Assembly: GCA_947476275.1 (NCBI GenBank)
Contig: CANJPQ010000022.1
Coordinates: 1-64,000, forward strand
DNA length: 64,000 bases
Source: Fidelibacterota bacterium
GTDB lineage: Bacteria > Pseudomonadota > Alphaproteobacteria > Rhodospirillales > Rhodospirillaceae
Direction of reading: 5' to 3'
Translations under genes and position numbers: made by a program
The notes under the pieces: generated by a model
The model's input: only the letters and a program-made list of their open reading frames with translations
The model's database searches: none
Told to the model about the DNA's origin: nothing
Shown: positions 32,669-44,073 of the stretch, piece by piece
Layout of the letters: each line of letters begins with the position of its first letter
How positions within the stretch are numbered: the stretch's first letter is position 1

Positions 32669-33495
32669 CCCGCAATTCTGGTGAAGGTGGCGGCGCGGCC
32701 GAAGAACGTTGTTGCGAAGTGTCCGGCGCTTGCCGGATCGCCGCTGGTGAGGAATTGAATGTCGCCGCGCCCTGGCGTGTCGATCTGCGGGTGCCGCGCG
32801 AGGTATTCCGTCATGCTGCGCGCAACAATGTCGGGCTGCGACACGATCTCGATTCCTGGCGGCAGCGCTTCGGCAAACAAATCCGCTACGAGCGGATAGT
32901 GCGTACAGCCCAGCATGACCGCATCCGGCGCGCGTCCGCCGAGTTCCGCCATCAGTTCGCGCACGTGGCCTTGGACGGCCTCACGCAATTCATCGCGTGT
33001 CGCGCCTTGTTCGATCAGCGTCGCCAGACCCACGCAAGCGTGCTGGACAAGCCGGATGCCCGGCGCGCGCTTCTTGATTTCATCCGGGTAGGCACAACTC
33101 GCAACCGTACGTCGGGTTGCAAACAGCGCGATGGTGTGCGCGCGCGTCGTGGTCGCATCCGCGAGCCACGGCACGCCGGTCACTGCCTCCACAGTCGGCA
33201 CCAGAACGCCCAGGATGCGGCGGTCCGGCGCGTAGGCGGGTAACCAATCCTGTTGAAGTGTGCGCAGCGCAACCGCGGCGGCGGTATTGCAGGCGAGCAC
33301 CACGAGCTTGCACCCGCGGTCGAACAGCAACGTGACGGCATCCCGCGTGAGCGCCACGATCTCCGGTGATGTACGCTCGCCGTAGGGTGCGTGGGCGTGA
33401 TCGCCGAAGTAGAGGAAATCCCGGTCGGGCAGCCGCGCGGTCAGTGCGCGCAGAATGGTGAGGCCCCCGTGGCCGGAATCGAAAGCGCCGATCAT
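32665..33495 (-). CDS. murI: Glutamate racemase
   Basis: A 276-residue cytoplasmic enzyme that interconverts L- and D-glutamate, supplying D-Glu for peptidoglycan. The two catalytic cysteines are C69 in VVLACNTAAA and C197 in VMLGCTHYPLV. The N-terminus MIGAFDSGHGGLTILRALTA and the YFGDHAHAPYGERT substrate loop are typical, and the length fits. It is on the minus strand just downstream of a histidine-kinase gene but separated by 73 bases, so co-transcription is uncertain. Confidence 0.95.
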   Translation of the reverse strand: MIGAFDSGHGGLTILRALTARLPDRDFLYFGDHAHAPYGERTSPEIVALTRDAVTLLFDRGCKLVVLACNTAAAVALRTLQQDWLPAYAPDRRILGVLVPTVEAVTGVPWLADATTTRAHTIALFATRRTVASCAYPDEIKKRAPGIRLVQHACVGLATLIEQGATRDELREAVQGHVRELMAELGGRAPDAVMLGCTHYPLVADLFAEALPPGIEIVSQPDIVARSMTEYLARHPQIDTPGRGDIQFLTSGDPASAGHFATTFFGRAATFTRIAG

Positions 33496-33568
33496 GCGTC
33501 CGTTCGTACCTTTTGAGGGCCGCTCTGTCCACGCGATGGTCCGCAGGCCGCGCGCGGGTATCGATCCG

Positions 33569-34978
<1,410 letters not shown>

Positions 34979-35148
34979 GGAAAGGTCCGCTTACGCTCTG
35001 GTTGCGACTGCGGACACGCCCCACCCATCGCTTGGCCTCAGTGTAGCGAACAACCGCGCCACCGGAAGGGTGAAGCGGTGGGTCCGTCTCACCCCGTGGC
35101 GCAACCGGCGCGGTATCCTGTGGCCTAAAACCCTAAGCGAGCGAAATG

Positions 35149-36582
35149 CTAAACCGCGGTGCCGCCGACGGTGAGCCTTTCGATCTTGAGCGTCGGTTGC
35201 CCGACGCCGCAAGGCACGCCCTGGCCGTCCTTGCCGCATGTGCCGACGCCGGGGTCGAGTTGCAGGTCGTTGCCGATCATCGAGACCCGTTTCATGACCT
35301 CAGGCCCGCTGCCGATAAGAGTAGCCCCCTTCACCGCGGGGCCGATCTTGCCGTTCTCGATCAGGTAGGCCTCGGTGGCGGAGAAAGTGAACTTGCCGGA
35401 GGTGATGTCCACCTGGCCGCCGCCGAAGTTCACGGCGTACAGGCCCTTCTTCACGGTGGAGATGATCTCCTCCTTCGTCTTGTCGCCGGCCAGCATGAAG
35501 GTGTTGGTCATGCGCGGCATCGGTGAATGCGCATGGGATTCGCGCCGGCCGTTGCCGGTCGGCTTCATCTTCATCAAACGCGCATTCAGGCGATCCTGGA
35601 GATAGCCCACCAGGATGCCGTCCTCGATCAGCACCGTGCGCTCCGTCGGCGTGCCTTCGTCGTCGATGGTGAGAGAGCCGCGGCGATCGGCGAACGTGCC
35701 GTCGTCGATGACGGTCACGCCCTTGGCGGCGACGCGCTTGCCGATCAGATCGGAGAACGCCGAGGTCTTCTTGCGATTGAAATCGCCTTCGAGGCCGTGG
35801 CCCACCGCTTCATGCAACAGCACGCCGGGCCAGCCGGGTCCGAGCACCACCGGCATCTCGCCGCCGGGCGCGTCGATGGACGACAAATTCACCAGCGCCT
35901 GGCGGATGGCTTCGTCCACCGCGCGCTTCCAGGTTTCTTCCGTCATGAACTCGCCGTAGGTGGCGCGGCCGCCGGTGCCGTAGGAGCCGGTCTCCATGCG
36001 CACGCCGTCACTGACGACCACCGAAACATTGATGCGCACCAGCGGGCGGATGTCCGCCGCGGCATACCCGTCGGCGCGGCGGATCTGTATCGCCTGCCAG
36101 GAGCCGGCGAGGGATGCTGTGACCTGCTTGACCTTCGGCTCCTTCTTGCGCGCATAGGCGTCGATGGCGGCAAGCGTCTCGACCTTCACATCGAACGGCA
36201 CCAGCGGCAGCGGATTGGCATCGGTATAGAGCTGCTGATTGGTGCCGCGCGGCGGATCGGCAAGGGTACCGCCCCGGCCTGTGCGCACGGCTTTCACGGT
36301 CGTGCCGGCGCGCGCGATGGCGTCCTGGCTCAAGGTCGAGCTGTGGGCGAAGCCGGTGGTCTCGCCGGATACGGCGCGCAGGCCGAAGCCTTGCGAGGTG
36401 TCGAAAGAGGCGTTCTTGATGCGGCCGTCGTCGAACAGGAAACTTTCAGACTGGGCGTACTCCAGGAACAGTTCTCCGTCGTCGCAGCCTTTGAGCGCAT
36501 CGGCGACGATGCGGTCGACCGCCTTCTTGTCCATGCCTGTCTTATCGAAGAACAGGTTCTCGGTAACCTTCATGTCGGCCAT
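35149..36582 (-). CDS. tldD: Metalloprotease TldD
   Basis: A 477-residue subunit of the TldD/TldE (PmbA) zinc protease, which degrades peptides and processes modified peptides such as microcins. The zinc motif HEAVGHGLEGD (about 252-262) is intact, and the glycine-rich C-terminal part (GNDLQLDPGVGTCGKDGQGV) is typical. The TldE partner is not in the window. The ATG lies 3 bases after the stop of the heme A synthase gene, so both share a transcript. M4 is an alternative start. Confidence 0.95.
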   Translation of the reverse strand: MADMKVTENLFFDKTGMDKKAVDRIVADALKGCDDGELFLEYAQSESFLFDDGRIKNASFDTSQGFGLRAVSGETTGFAHSSTLSQDAIARAGTTVKAVRTGRGGTLADPPRGTNQQLYTDANPLPLVPFDVKVETLAAIDAYARKKEPKVKQVTASLAGSWQAIQIRRADGYAAADIRPLVRINVSVVVSDGVRMETGSYGTGGRATYGEFMTEETWKRAVDEAIRQALVNLSSIDAPGGEMPVVLGPGWPGVLLHEAVGHGLEGDFNRKKTSAFSDLIGKRVAAKGVTVIDDGTFADRRGSLTIDDEGTPTERTVLIEDGILVGYLQDRLNARLMKMKPTGNGRRESHAHSPMPRMTNTFMLAGDKTKEEIISTVKKGLYAVNFGGGQVDITSGKFTFSATEAYLIENGKIGPAVKGATLIGSGPEVMKRVSMIGNDLQLDPGVGTCGKDGQGVPCGVGQPTLKIERLTVGGTAV

Positions 36583-36585
36583 GGA

Positions 36586-37659
36586 CTACTCCGCAGGATT
36601 CAAAGCGGGACGAAACGCGACTTCACGCGGCGCATGTACCGCATGCGCCAGACAGACTGCGAGCGTGAACAAGACGAGGGCGCCACATTGGTGGGCAAGC
36701 GCGATCGGGACCGGTACCACCAGCAACAATGTCGTGATGCCGAGGGCGGCTTGCAAGAACGACATGTGCATCACCGCCATCACGAGCTTGCGCGCCGGGC
36801 GCTCGAGCGCGATACGCCGGCTGCGCACGAACAGGGCGACGATGCAGGCGACCAGGGTCATGGCCAAGAGTCGATGCTGGAACTGCACGGTCATCACGTT
36901 CTCGAAGTGGTTCGCGTACCAGGGCGTCATGTCGTAGAGGCCGGTCGGAACGATCTGCCCATCCATCAGCGGGAACGTGTTGTAGATCTTTCCCGCATCC
37001 AGGCCCGCCACGAGGGCGCCGGAGCCGACGACAAGCAGCACAGCGGCGGCAAGGGCGAGCGACAATTGCGATAGGCGGCGGTCGGGCGACGCCGGTGTGG
37101 AACCGCCGGACGCCGCGAACAGATCGCGCGTCACCCAGATCATGAGGCCGTAGACGACGAAGGCCGTCAGCAGGTGCGCGGCCAACCGGTATTGGCTGAC
37201 ATCCGGGCGATCGACCAGACCGCTCGCCACCATGAACCATCCGAGCGCGCCTTGCAGACCGCCGAGTACGAACAGGCCGCTCAGTTTCCAGAACAACGCC
37301 CGATCCAGCGTGCGTTTCACCGTGAAGTAGACCAGCGGCAGGAAGAACACGAAGCCGATCAACCGGCCCCAGAGGCGATGGATGTATTCGAGCGCGTAGA
37401 TGCCTTTGAAGTCATCCACACTCATCCAGGAATTATGTTTGATGAACTCCGGGGTCTGTTGGTAGTTCGCGAACTCCTCGGCCCATTCCGCCGCATTCAT
37501 CGGCGGCAGGATGTGCAGCGGCTTCCATTGCACCATCGACAGGCCTGACTCGGTCAGGCGTGTGGCGCCGCCGATCAGCACCATCAGGAACACCATGGCG
37601 GTGCAAACCACCAGCCACCAGGCGACCGGGCGAAGCGCGGGATTTGGGGACGACATCAT
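36586..37659 (-). CDS. ctaA: Heme A synthase (CtaA/COX15)
   Basis: An inner-membrane protein of 357 residues with eight predicted helices that oxidises the heme O methyl group to heme A for aa3-type cytochrome oxidase. Conserved heme-ligand histidines lie in IHRLWGRLIG and FQHRLLAM, with the GGATRLTESGLSMVQWKP signature near the N-terminus. The start at MMSSPNPAL is preferred over an ATG 12 codons upstream. It implies aerobic respiration with an aa3 oxidase encoded elsewhere. It is followed by tldD in an operon. Confidence 0.95.
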   Translation of the reverse strand: MMSSPNPALRPVAWWLVVCTAMVFLMVLIGGATRLTESGLSMVQWKPLHILPPMNAAEWAEEFANYQQTPEFIKHNSWMSVDDFKGIYALEYIHRLWGRLIGFVFFLPLVYFTVKRTLDRALFWKLSGLFVLGGLQGALGWFMVASGLVDRPDVSQYRLAAHLLTAFVVYGLMIWVTRDLFAASGGSTPASPDRRLSQLSLALAAAVLLVVGSGALVAGLDAGKIYNTFPLMDGQIVPTGLYDMTPWYANHFENVMTVQFQHRLLAMTLVACIVALFVRSRRIALERPARKLVMAVMHMSFLQAALGITTLLLVVPVPIALAHQCGALVLFTLAVCLAHAVHAPREVAFRPALNPAE

Positions 37660-37757
37660 GTCGGTGGATGTAGGCCAGAGATCATTGCCAAACAATAGCC
37701 TAGCCCGGCGCCCCCGTGTATCAACGCAGCCGGCCGTCGCCGTCGTAAGGATCCGCC

Positions 37758-38048
37758 ATGCAGTGGCTCGTTGACTGGTTCACTACCCTCGACCTGATGA
37801 AGGCGGTCGGCCTTGCCGGTCAGGTCATTTTCGGGTCGCGCTTCTTCGTCCAGTGGTTCGCCAGCGAACGTGCCAAACGCAGCGTGATGCCGATTTCCTT
37901 CTGGTACATCAGTATCATCGGTGCGGTCCTGACGCTCATTTACGCGGTCCATATCCAGGATCCGGTATTCATCATCCCGCAGGTGGGCGGTCTGGCGATC
38001 TACCTGCGCAATCTCGTCCTGGTCCGGCGCGCCGAGGTCACCGTTTAA
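37758..38048 (+). CDS. Lipid A biosynthesis N-terminal domain (LABN) membrane protein
   Basis: A 96-residue protein with three hydrophobic helices matching the LABN domain (VIFGSRFFVQWFASERAKRS, VMPISFWYISIIGAVLTLIY, IPQVGGLAIYLRNLVLVRR). This small domain is found alone or fused to lipid-A-disaccharide synthase or near polyprenyl-phosphate glycosyltransferases, and is distantly PQ-loop/SemiSWEET-like. A role at the membrane in lipid A or glycan modification is assumed from the family. It is divergent from ctaA. Confidence 0.85.
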   Translation: MQWLVDWFTTLDLMKAVGLAGQVIFGSRFFVQWFASERAKRSVMPISFWYISIIGAVLTLIYAVHIQDPVFIIPQVGGLAIYLRNLVLVRRAEVTV

Positions 38049-38158
38049 GCTTCCGACGACAGAGGCCGGTTGGGGCCGTTCCCGCGTAAATACGCGAGAA
38101 TTACGCGGAAGAGATTTCAGGCCTGTGGGGCGCATTGTCGACGTCGCCGGATCAAAAA

Positions 38159-38173
38159 GAACAAAATGGGAAC
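38159..38173. promoter_or_regulatory. LexA-like direct repeat (GAAC-N7-GAAC)
   Basis: GAACAAAATGGGAAC matches the alphaproteobacterial SOS box GTTC-N7-GTTC read on the other strand. No SOS gene starts nearby: it is 218 bases before groES and 110 bases after the LABN stop. About two chance matches are expected in a window this size, so it is a weak call. Confidence 0.25.
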
Positions 38174-38265
38174 ATAGCGTATAGCTGCCGTTCGGTCGAC
38201 ATTCACGGTCTGTGCAGAACGCCACACACCGCGTGCAAACCGACGGATTTTTCATGGACCTGTCC

Positions 38266-38294
38266 TTGACTCGCCTCTAGCCCCGTCATACCTA
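38266..38294 (+). promoter_or_regulatory. Probable groESL promoter
   Basis: TTGACT at 38266-38271 is a near-consensus -35, with a 17-base spacer before TACCTA at 38289-38294 as a poor -10. The CIRCE operator begins 2 bases further on, the normal place for HrcA repression. CTTGAC..CCCCGTCATA in the same stretch also has sigma-32 flavour, but the spacing (10 bases) is too short. Confidence 0.6.
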
Positions 38295-38295
38295 G

Positions 38296-38322
38296 CTGGC
38301 ACTCATGGAAGGTGAGTGCTAA
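38296..38322. promoter_or_regulatory. CIRCE element (HrcA operator)
   Basis: CTGGCACTC and GAGTGCTAA flank a 9-base spacer (ATGGAAGGT), matching the consensus TTAGCACTC-N9-GAGTGCTAA with two changes in the left arm. HrcA binds here and represses groESL until heat shock. hrcA itself is not in the window. Confidence 0.93.
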
Positions 38323-38390
38323 CAGGGGGCTTGCCCTTCGCCCTGCCTTTCGTGAAATTACAAAAGAAATCAATCCGTTAGGAGGGTTCT

Positions 38391-38678
38391 ATGAAGTTTC
38401 GTCCATTGCATGATCGGGTGCTCGTGAAGCGCCTTGAGTCCGACGAGAAGACCAAGGGCGGGATCATCATCCCGGACACCGCCAAGGAAAAGCCGAGCGA
38501 AGGCAAGGTGATTTCGGTCGGTTCTGGCGTCCGCGGCGAAGACGGCAAGCTCGTCCCGCTCGACGTCAAGAAGGGCGACAAGATCATCTTCGGCAAGTGG
38601 TCGGGCACCGAGGTCAAGATCGACGGCGACGAGCTGTTGATCATGAAGGAGTCCGACATCATGGGCATCGTGGAATAA
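38391..38678 (+). CDS. groES: Co-chaperonin GroES
   Basis: A 95-residue GroES (Cpn10) that caps the GroEL ring. The family blocks [33 protein letters not shown] (mobile loop) and [13 protein letters not shown] and ILGIVE-like ends are present. AGGAGG lies 7 bases before the ATG. It is the first gene of the groESL operon under CIRCE/HrcA control. Confidence 0.98.
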   Translation: MKFRPLHDRVLVKRLESDEKTKGGIIIPDTAKEKPSEGKVISVGSGVRGEDGKLVPLDVKKGDKIIFGKWSGTEVKIDGDELLIMKESDIMGIVE

Positions 38679-40376
<1,698 letters not shown>

Positions 40377-40409
40377 AGTCCGGCTTCCCGAGCTACAGCC
40401 AGTACAAGA

Positions 40410-40440
40410 ACCCGCGGGGGGACGCTCCCGCGGGCTTTTT
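40410..40440 (+). terminator. Rho-independent terminator of groESL
   Basis: A GC-rich stem, CCCGCGGG at 40411-40418 with CCCGCGGG at 40427-40434, is followed by CTTTTT. It lies about 35 bases after the groEL stop. Confidence 0.9.
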
Positions 40441-40519
40441 GTTCGTCTCAGGCAGCCTTGGCGGCGATACCCCTATTCGGTATGAATGCTGCCATTGAGT
40501 GCCATGTCCGTGGTGACGC

Positions 40520-41665
40520 GTGAAATACTGCACGAACTGCCTTTATCCCAATACGAAGCCCGATCTGGTTTTTGACGCCGAGGGGGTGTGCAGCGCCTGC
40601 CGAAGCTTCAAGGAGCGCAGCGACGTCGATTGGGAGCAGCGCGCCAAGGAGTTCAAGGAAGTCACGTCCCGCTATCGCAGCAAGGACGGCAAGAACTACG
40701 ACTGCGTGATCGGTGTCAGCGGCGGCAAGGACAGCACCTATCAGGTCATCCGGTGCCTGGAGGCGGGTCTCAATCCCCTGTGCGTGACCGCGACCACGTG
40801 CGCGCTGTCGGACATCGGGGTGCGCAATCTCGATAATCTGGAACGGCTCGGCGTGGACCACATCGAGGTGACGACCAACCGCGTCGTCCGCAAGAAGCTG
40901 AACAAGTTCTGTTTGAATGAAGTGGGCGACATCTCCTGGCCGGAACATGTCAGCATCTTCACCGTGCCGGTGCGTATTGCCGTGCAGATGAACATCCCGC
41001 TGATCATCTGGGGCGAGAATCCGCAGAACGAGTACGGTGGGCCCGCTGCAACCGGCAAGAGCAAGCATCTCGACCGGCGCTGGCTTGAGGAGTTCGGCGG
41101 CCTGATCGGGTTGCGCATCACCGACCTCATCGGTGTCGAGGGGCTCACGGCCCGTGACCTGATCCAGTTCACATACCCCGACGATTCCGAACTCGAGCGG
41201 GTCGGCGTGACCGGCGTGTTCCTCGGCTACTTCTACCGGTGGGACGGGTTCACCAACGCGCTCTACTCGCAAGCGTTCGGGTTCGAGACCTTCGCCACCA
41301 ACGTCGAAGGCTCGCTGACAAACTACGAGAACCTCGACAACTACCAGGCCGGCATCCACGACTATTTCAAATATCTGAAGTTCGGCTTCGGCCGCGCCAC
41401 GGATCTTGCCAACAACCACCTGCGCCGCGGACGTCTCAATCGCGCCGACGCGGTGATTCTGGCGCGGCGCTACGACGGCAAGTTCCCGTGGACCTATCTC
41501 GGACGGAAGCTCGAAGACATTCTCGCGGACATCGACATGACAGTCCCTGAATTCGTGGCCGTGTGCGATCGCTTCACCAACAAGAAGCTGTTCCGTACCA
41601 ATAATGCCGGTGAGTTGATCAAGGACCGCGACGGGAACCTGTCCCTGATCACACCGCTGACCTGA
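40520..41665 (+). CDS. N-acetyl sugar amidotransferase (WbpG/PseA type)
   Basis: A 381-residue PP-loop ATP pyrophosphatase. An N-terminal zinc-ribbon-like pair (C4/C7, C24/C27) precedes the ATP motif SGGKDS (67-72). Members convert an N-acetyl group on a nucleotide-linked sugar into an acetamidino group, using ammonia delivered by HisH/HisF paralogues, as for Pseudomonas B-band O antigen (WbpG) and flagellin sugars (PseA, LegA-like). The next two genes are exactly HisH and HisF types. The start is GTG at 40520 (VKYCTNC). The acceptor sugar pathway is elsewhere. Confidence 0.9.
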   Translation: MKYCTNCLYPNTKPDLVFDAEGVCSACRSFKERSDVDWEQRAKEFKEVTSRYRSKDGKNYDCVIGVSGGKDSTYQVIRCLEAGLNPLCVTATTCALSDIGVRNLDNLERLGVDHIEVTTNRVVRKKLNKFCLNEVGDISWPEHVSIFTVPVRIAVQMNIPLIIWGENPQNEYGGPAATGKSKHLDRRWLEEFGGLIGLRITDLIGVEGLTARDLIQFTYPDDSELERVGVTGVFLGYFYRWDGFTNALYSQAFGFETFATNVEGSLTNYENLDNYQAGIHDYFKYLKFGFGRATDLANNHLRRGRLNRADAVILARRYDGKFPWTYLGRKLEDILADIDMTVPEFVAVCDRFTNKKLFRTNNAGELIKDRDGNLSLITPLT

Positions 41666-41687
41666 TCCATGCTAGCCTGATCCATGC
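41661..41687 (+). repeat. Tandem duplication at the amidotransferase/HisH junction
   Basis: CCTGATCCATGC occurs at 41661-41672 and again at 41676-41687 (period 15). Each copy holds TGA and ATG: the first TGA ends the amidotransferase and the second ATG starts hisH. The first ATG opens only a three-codon frame. Confidence 0.8.
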
Positions 41688-42301
41688 CGCGCGTTGCCCT
41701 TGTCGACTACGAACTGTGCAACCTGGATTCGATCAGGCGCGCGCTGGAAATCTGCGGCGCGATACCCTACGTTTGCAAAAATGGCGACGCGCTCCGCGAC
41801 GCGGATATGATCGTGCTGCCCGGCGTGGGCGCTTTCGGCACGGCCATGAAGAACCTCACGGCAAGCGGGCTGGCGTCCTCCCTCAAGGAACAGGCGGCGC
41901 GGGGCGTGCCGCTGTTGGGGATTTGTCTTGGCATGCAGCTTCTCGCCGCGACCAGCGAAGAAGGCGGGCAGAATGACGGGCTCGCACTGATCGGCGGCGA
42001 CGTGGTGGTGCTGGACGGCGCACTGACCGGAGAGCGCGTGCCGCACATGGGCTGGAACAGCATCGATGTGCAGGCCGACGATGAACCGTTGTTCCGCAGC
42101 CTTCCGCCGTCGCCGAACTTCTATTTCGTCCACAGCTATCATTTCCGGGTGGCCGATCCGCGCGATGTGATAGGAACGACGACGTATTGCGGCGCGTTCG
42201 CGTCCGTGGTCCGGCACGGCAATATTTGCGGCACGCAGTTCCATCCGGAGAAGAGCCAACGCGTCGGCTTCCAGCTGCTCGAAAACTTCCTGAAGCAGTA
42301 A
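41684..42301 (+). CDS. hisH: HisH-type glutamine amidotransferase of the amidino-sugar set
   Basis: A 205-residue class I glutaminase with the full triad: C81 in LLGICLGMQLLA, H187 and E189 in GTQFHPEKS. In histidine synthesis HisH gives ammonia to HisF. Here it is placed after a WbpG-type amidotransferase and before a HisF paralogue lacking a key Asp, so it more likely feeds ammonia to sugar amidination. It lies within a tight operon (18 bases after the upstream stop, 3 before hisF). A role in histidine synthesis is not excluded but is unlikely without other his genes. Confidence 0.9.
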   Translation: MPRVALVDYELCNLDSIRRALEICGAIPYVCKNGDALRDADMIVLPGVGAFGTAMKNLTASGLASSLKEQAARGVPLLGICLGMQLLAATSEEGGQNDGLALIGGDVVVLDGALTGERVPHMGWNSIDVQADDEPLFRSLPPSPNFYFVHSYHFRVADPRDVIGTTTYCGAFASVVRHGNICGTQFHPEKSQRVGFQLLENFLKQ

Positions 42302-42304
42302 GAC

Positions 42305-43060
42305 ATGCTCAAGCTTCGCGTCATGCCGACGCTGCTCTACAAGGAAAACACGCTGGTCAAAGGCGTGAGGTTCGCATCCGACCGCCGCTGCGGGTCGGCG
42401 CTGCAGGCGCTCAAGGTTTACAATCGGCGCGAGGTCGACGAACTCGTCTTCCTCGATATCGCCGCGACCGGCGCCGGCCGGCCGCCGGATTTCACCTTGA
42501 TCGATGAATTGGCCGACGAGTGCTTCATGCCCATGACCGTGGGCGGGGGCGTTTCCAAGCCGGCCCATATCGGGCAACTGCTTGCTGTCGGCGCCGACAA
42601 GGTGGCCGTGAACTCGGCCGCGCTGAGCGATCCGGACCTGATCGTGGAAGGTGCGCGGCTGTACGGCAAGCAATGCATCGTCGCCAGTATCGATGTGCGC
42701 CACGAGGACGGCGACTGGCGGGTCTACAGCCATTCCGGTAGCCGGGCGACAGCTTACGACGCGGTAAGCTGGGCGCGGGAGGCCGAGCGTCTCGGCGCGG
42801 GCGAGATCCTGCTGACCTCCATCGACCGCGACGGCACGCGCACGGGCTACGACGTGGAGATCACGCGCCGGGTCACCGCCGCCGTTTCGATCCCGGTGAT
42901 CGCGTCGGGCGGGGCGGGGGAGTTTTCCCATATGGCGGAGGTTTTGCGTGACGGCGGCGCCTCGGCTGTATCCGCCGCAAGCATCTATCACTTTACGCAG
43001 AAGACACCGTTGGAGGCGAAGACGTATCTTCAGGCCGAAGGGTTCAACGTGCGCCTTTGA
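42305..43060 (+). CDS. hisF: HisF paralogue (ammonia-channel partner for amidino-sugar synthesis)
   Basis: A 251-residue TIM-barrel protein of the HisA/HisF family. Alignment by eye to Thermotoga HisF puts Leu at position 11 (RVMPTLLYKENTLVKG), where the cyclase has catalytic Asp11; Asp130 is kept (VASIDVRH). The phosphate-binding loops TVGGGVS and VIASGGAGEF remain. Loss of Asp11 argues against imidazole-glycerol-phosphate cyclase activity and for the WbpG-associated HisF group, which channels ammonia. It follows hisH by 3 bases. Confidence 0.88.
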   Translation: MLKLRVMPTLLYKENTLVKGVRFASDRRCGSALQALKVYNRREVDELVFLDIAATGAGRPPDFTLIDELADECFMPMTVGGGVSKPAHIGQLLAVGADKVAVNSAALSDPDLIVEGARLYGKQCIVASIDVRHEDGDWRVYSHSGSRATAYDAVSWAREAERLGAGEILLTSIDRDGTRTGYDVEITRRVTAAVSIPVIASGGAGEFSHMAEVLRDGGASAVSAASIYHFTQKTPLEAKTYLQAEGFNVRL

Positions 43061-43077
43061 TCAACGTGCGTCTTTGA
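43044..43077 (+). repeat. 17-bp tandem duplication spanning the hisF stop
   Basis: TCAACGTGCGCCTTTGA (43044-43060, ending in the hisF stop) is followed directly by TCAACGTGCGTCTTTGA (43061-43077), with 16 of 17 bases identical. The second copy is untranslated. Confidence 0.9.
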
Positions 43078-43091
43078 GGAGCGGCCGTGGG

Positions 43092-44009
43092 ATGAGGGTT
43101 CGGCTGGGTGTGTTCGCGGCGGTGGTTATAGCCGCGGTGCTCGCGGGTGGCGCGGGTGCCGGCGCCGCGGCGCCGCGTGCCGACGACGAAAACGCCTTCG
43201 ATCCGACCGACTGCCAGCCGCGCGTAACGGTGCGGGCCGACAACGACATCGAGCCCAATTTCGATCGTGTGGAATCCCCAAGCGCGGAACTCGTTCCGGC
43301 AGCGGTGCGCGCCAAGCTCGTCGAGATGGCGACGGACTTTCTGATCCGCGCCGGCGATATGCGCACACGCGGCATGACCTGCGACCGGTTGATCCCGAAG
43401 ACCTTCCGGGTCGTGGTGACACCGCGCCGCGACCTGTATGTCGGCATTCTGCGCGACGTTTACGGGTATCGCTTTACCTTGATCATGTACGACAAGGACT
43501 CCGGCCGGGCCGCGGCGCGACCCCCGCAGTTTTCGGCGCGCAGCCTGCGGACGGCGCCGCTGGAAAAGCCGTACGTGTCGTTCATGGATCTGCGCCAGGA
43601 CGGCGGCCGCCAGATCGTGTTCCAGGAACCGACGCACTTTTTCGAAGTCTTTCGCGGTGTGATCTATCACTACTACGACATCGGTCCGGATCTGGAGCTG
43701 GTCCATGTGATGGCGCGCGAGACGCGCTTCAGCGATCGCAAGTACGACTTCGCGCGCTTCAATCGCGACCTGACCCTGCTGGAGCCGGGCCGCATCCGGC
43801 TGCAGTTGAGCCTGACGCCCGAGGGACAGCCGGCCCGGCCGCTCGGATATGTCGAACTCGAAAGCAAGAAAGCCGGTGCGCCGTTCAAGGTTGTGCTGCG
43901 GCGCGCGATGACGCCGGAATTCTATAGCGATCTCGTGACCATCGACGGGCGCAACCCCGACGCAGCGATCAGCGAGGCGGCGGAGGAAAGGTTCCTGCGC
44001 GCGGAGTAG
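43092..44009 (+). CDS. Exported uncharacterised protein, 305 residues
   Basis: The protein has a signal sequence (LGVFAAVVIAAVLAGGAGAG) followed by PRADDENAFDPTDCQPRVTV and a mixed alpha/beta region with alternating charged and aromatic residues (KTFRVVVTPRRDLYVGILRD, EKPYVSFMDLRQDGGRQIVF, HVMARETRFSDRKYDFARFN). I do not recognise a family. It is 32 bases after hisF on the same strand and may be in the same transcript. The start MRVRLGVF is chosen because the frame upstream overlaps hisF. Confidence 0.65.
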   Translation: MRVRLGVFAAVVIAAVLAGGAGAGAAAPRADDENAFDPTDCQPRVTVRADNDIEPNFDRVESPSAELVPAAVRAKLVEMATDFLIRAGDMRTRGMTCDRLIPKTFRVVVTPRRDLYVGILRDVYGYRFTLIMYDKDSGRAAARPPQFSARSLRTAPLEKPYVSFMDLRQDGGRQIVFQEPTHFFEVFRGVIYHYYDIGPDLELVHVMARETRFSDRKYDFARFNRDLTLLEPGRIRLQLSLTPEGQPARPLGYVELESKKAGAPFKVVLRRAMTPEFYSDLVTIDGRNPDAAISEAAEERFLRAE

Positions 44010-44073
44010 TGCAACCGGCTTCCTTGCAATCGAATAAGTTGCAGAGCGGGCGGGTTTGACCTACGGATGGGCC

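Larger units (their letters stand above)
38049..38390. other. Intergenic region upstream of groESL
   Basis: These 342 bases hold no gene. They contain nested CGCGTAA/TTACGCG repeats (38083-38107; TTCC(C)GCGTAA pairs with TTACGCGGAA), possibly a weak terminator for the LABN gene, then a LexA-like direct repeat (38159-38173), a promoter (38266-38294), the CIRCE element (38296-38322), and a 68-base leader ending in the groES ribosome binding site (TTAGGAGGG). Confidence 0.7.

Noticed and set aside
41684..43060. hisH-hisF as part of a histidine operon
   Set aside because: No other his gene is present, a WbpG-type amidotransferase precedes them, and HisF lacks Asp11.
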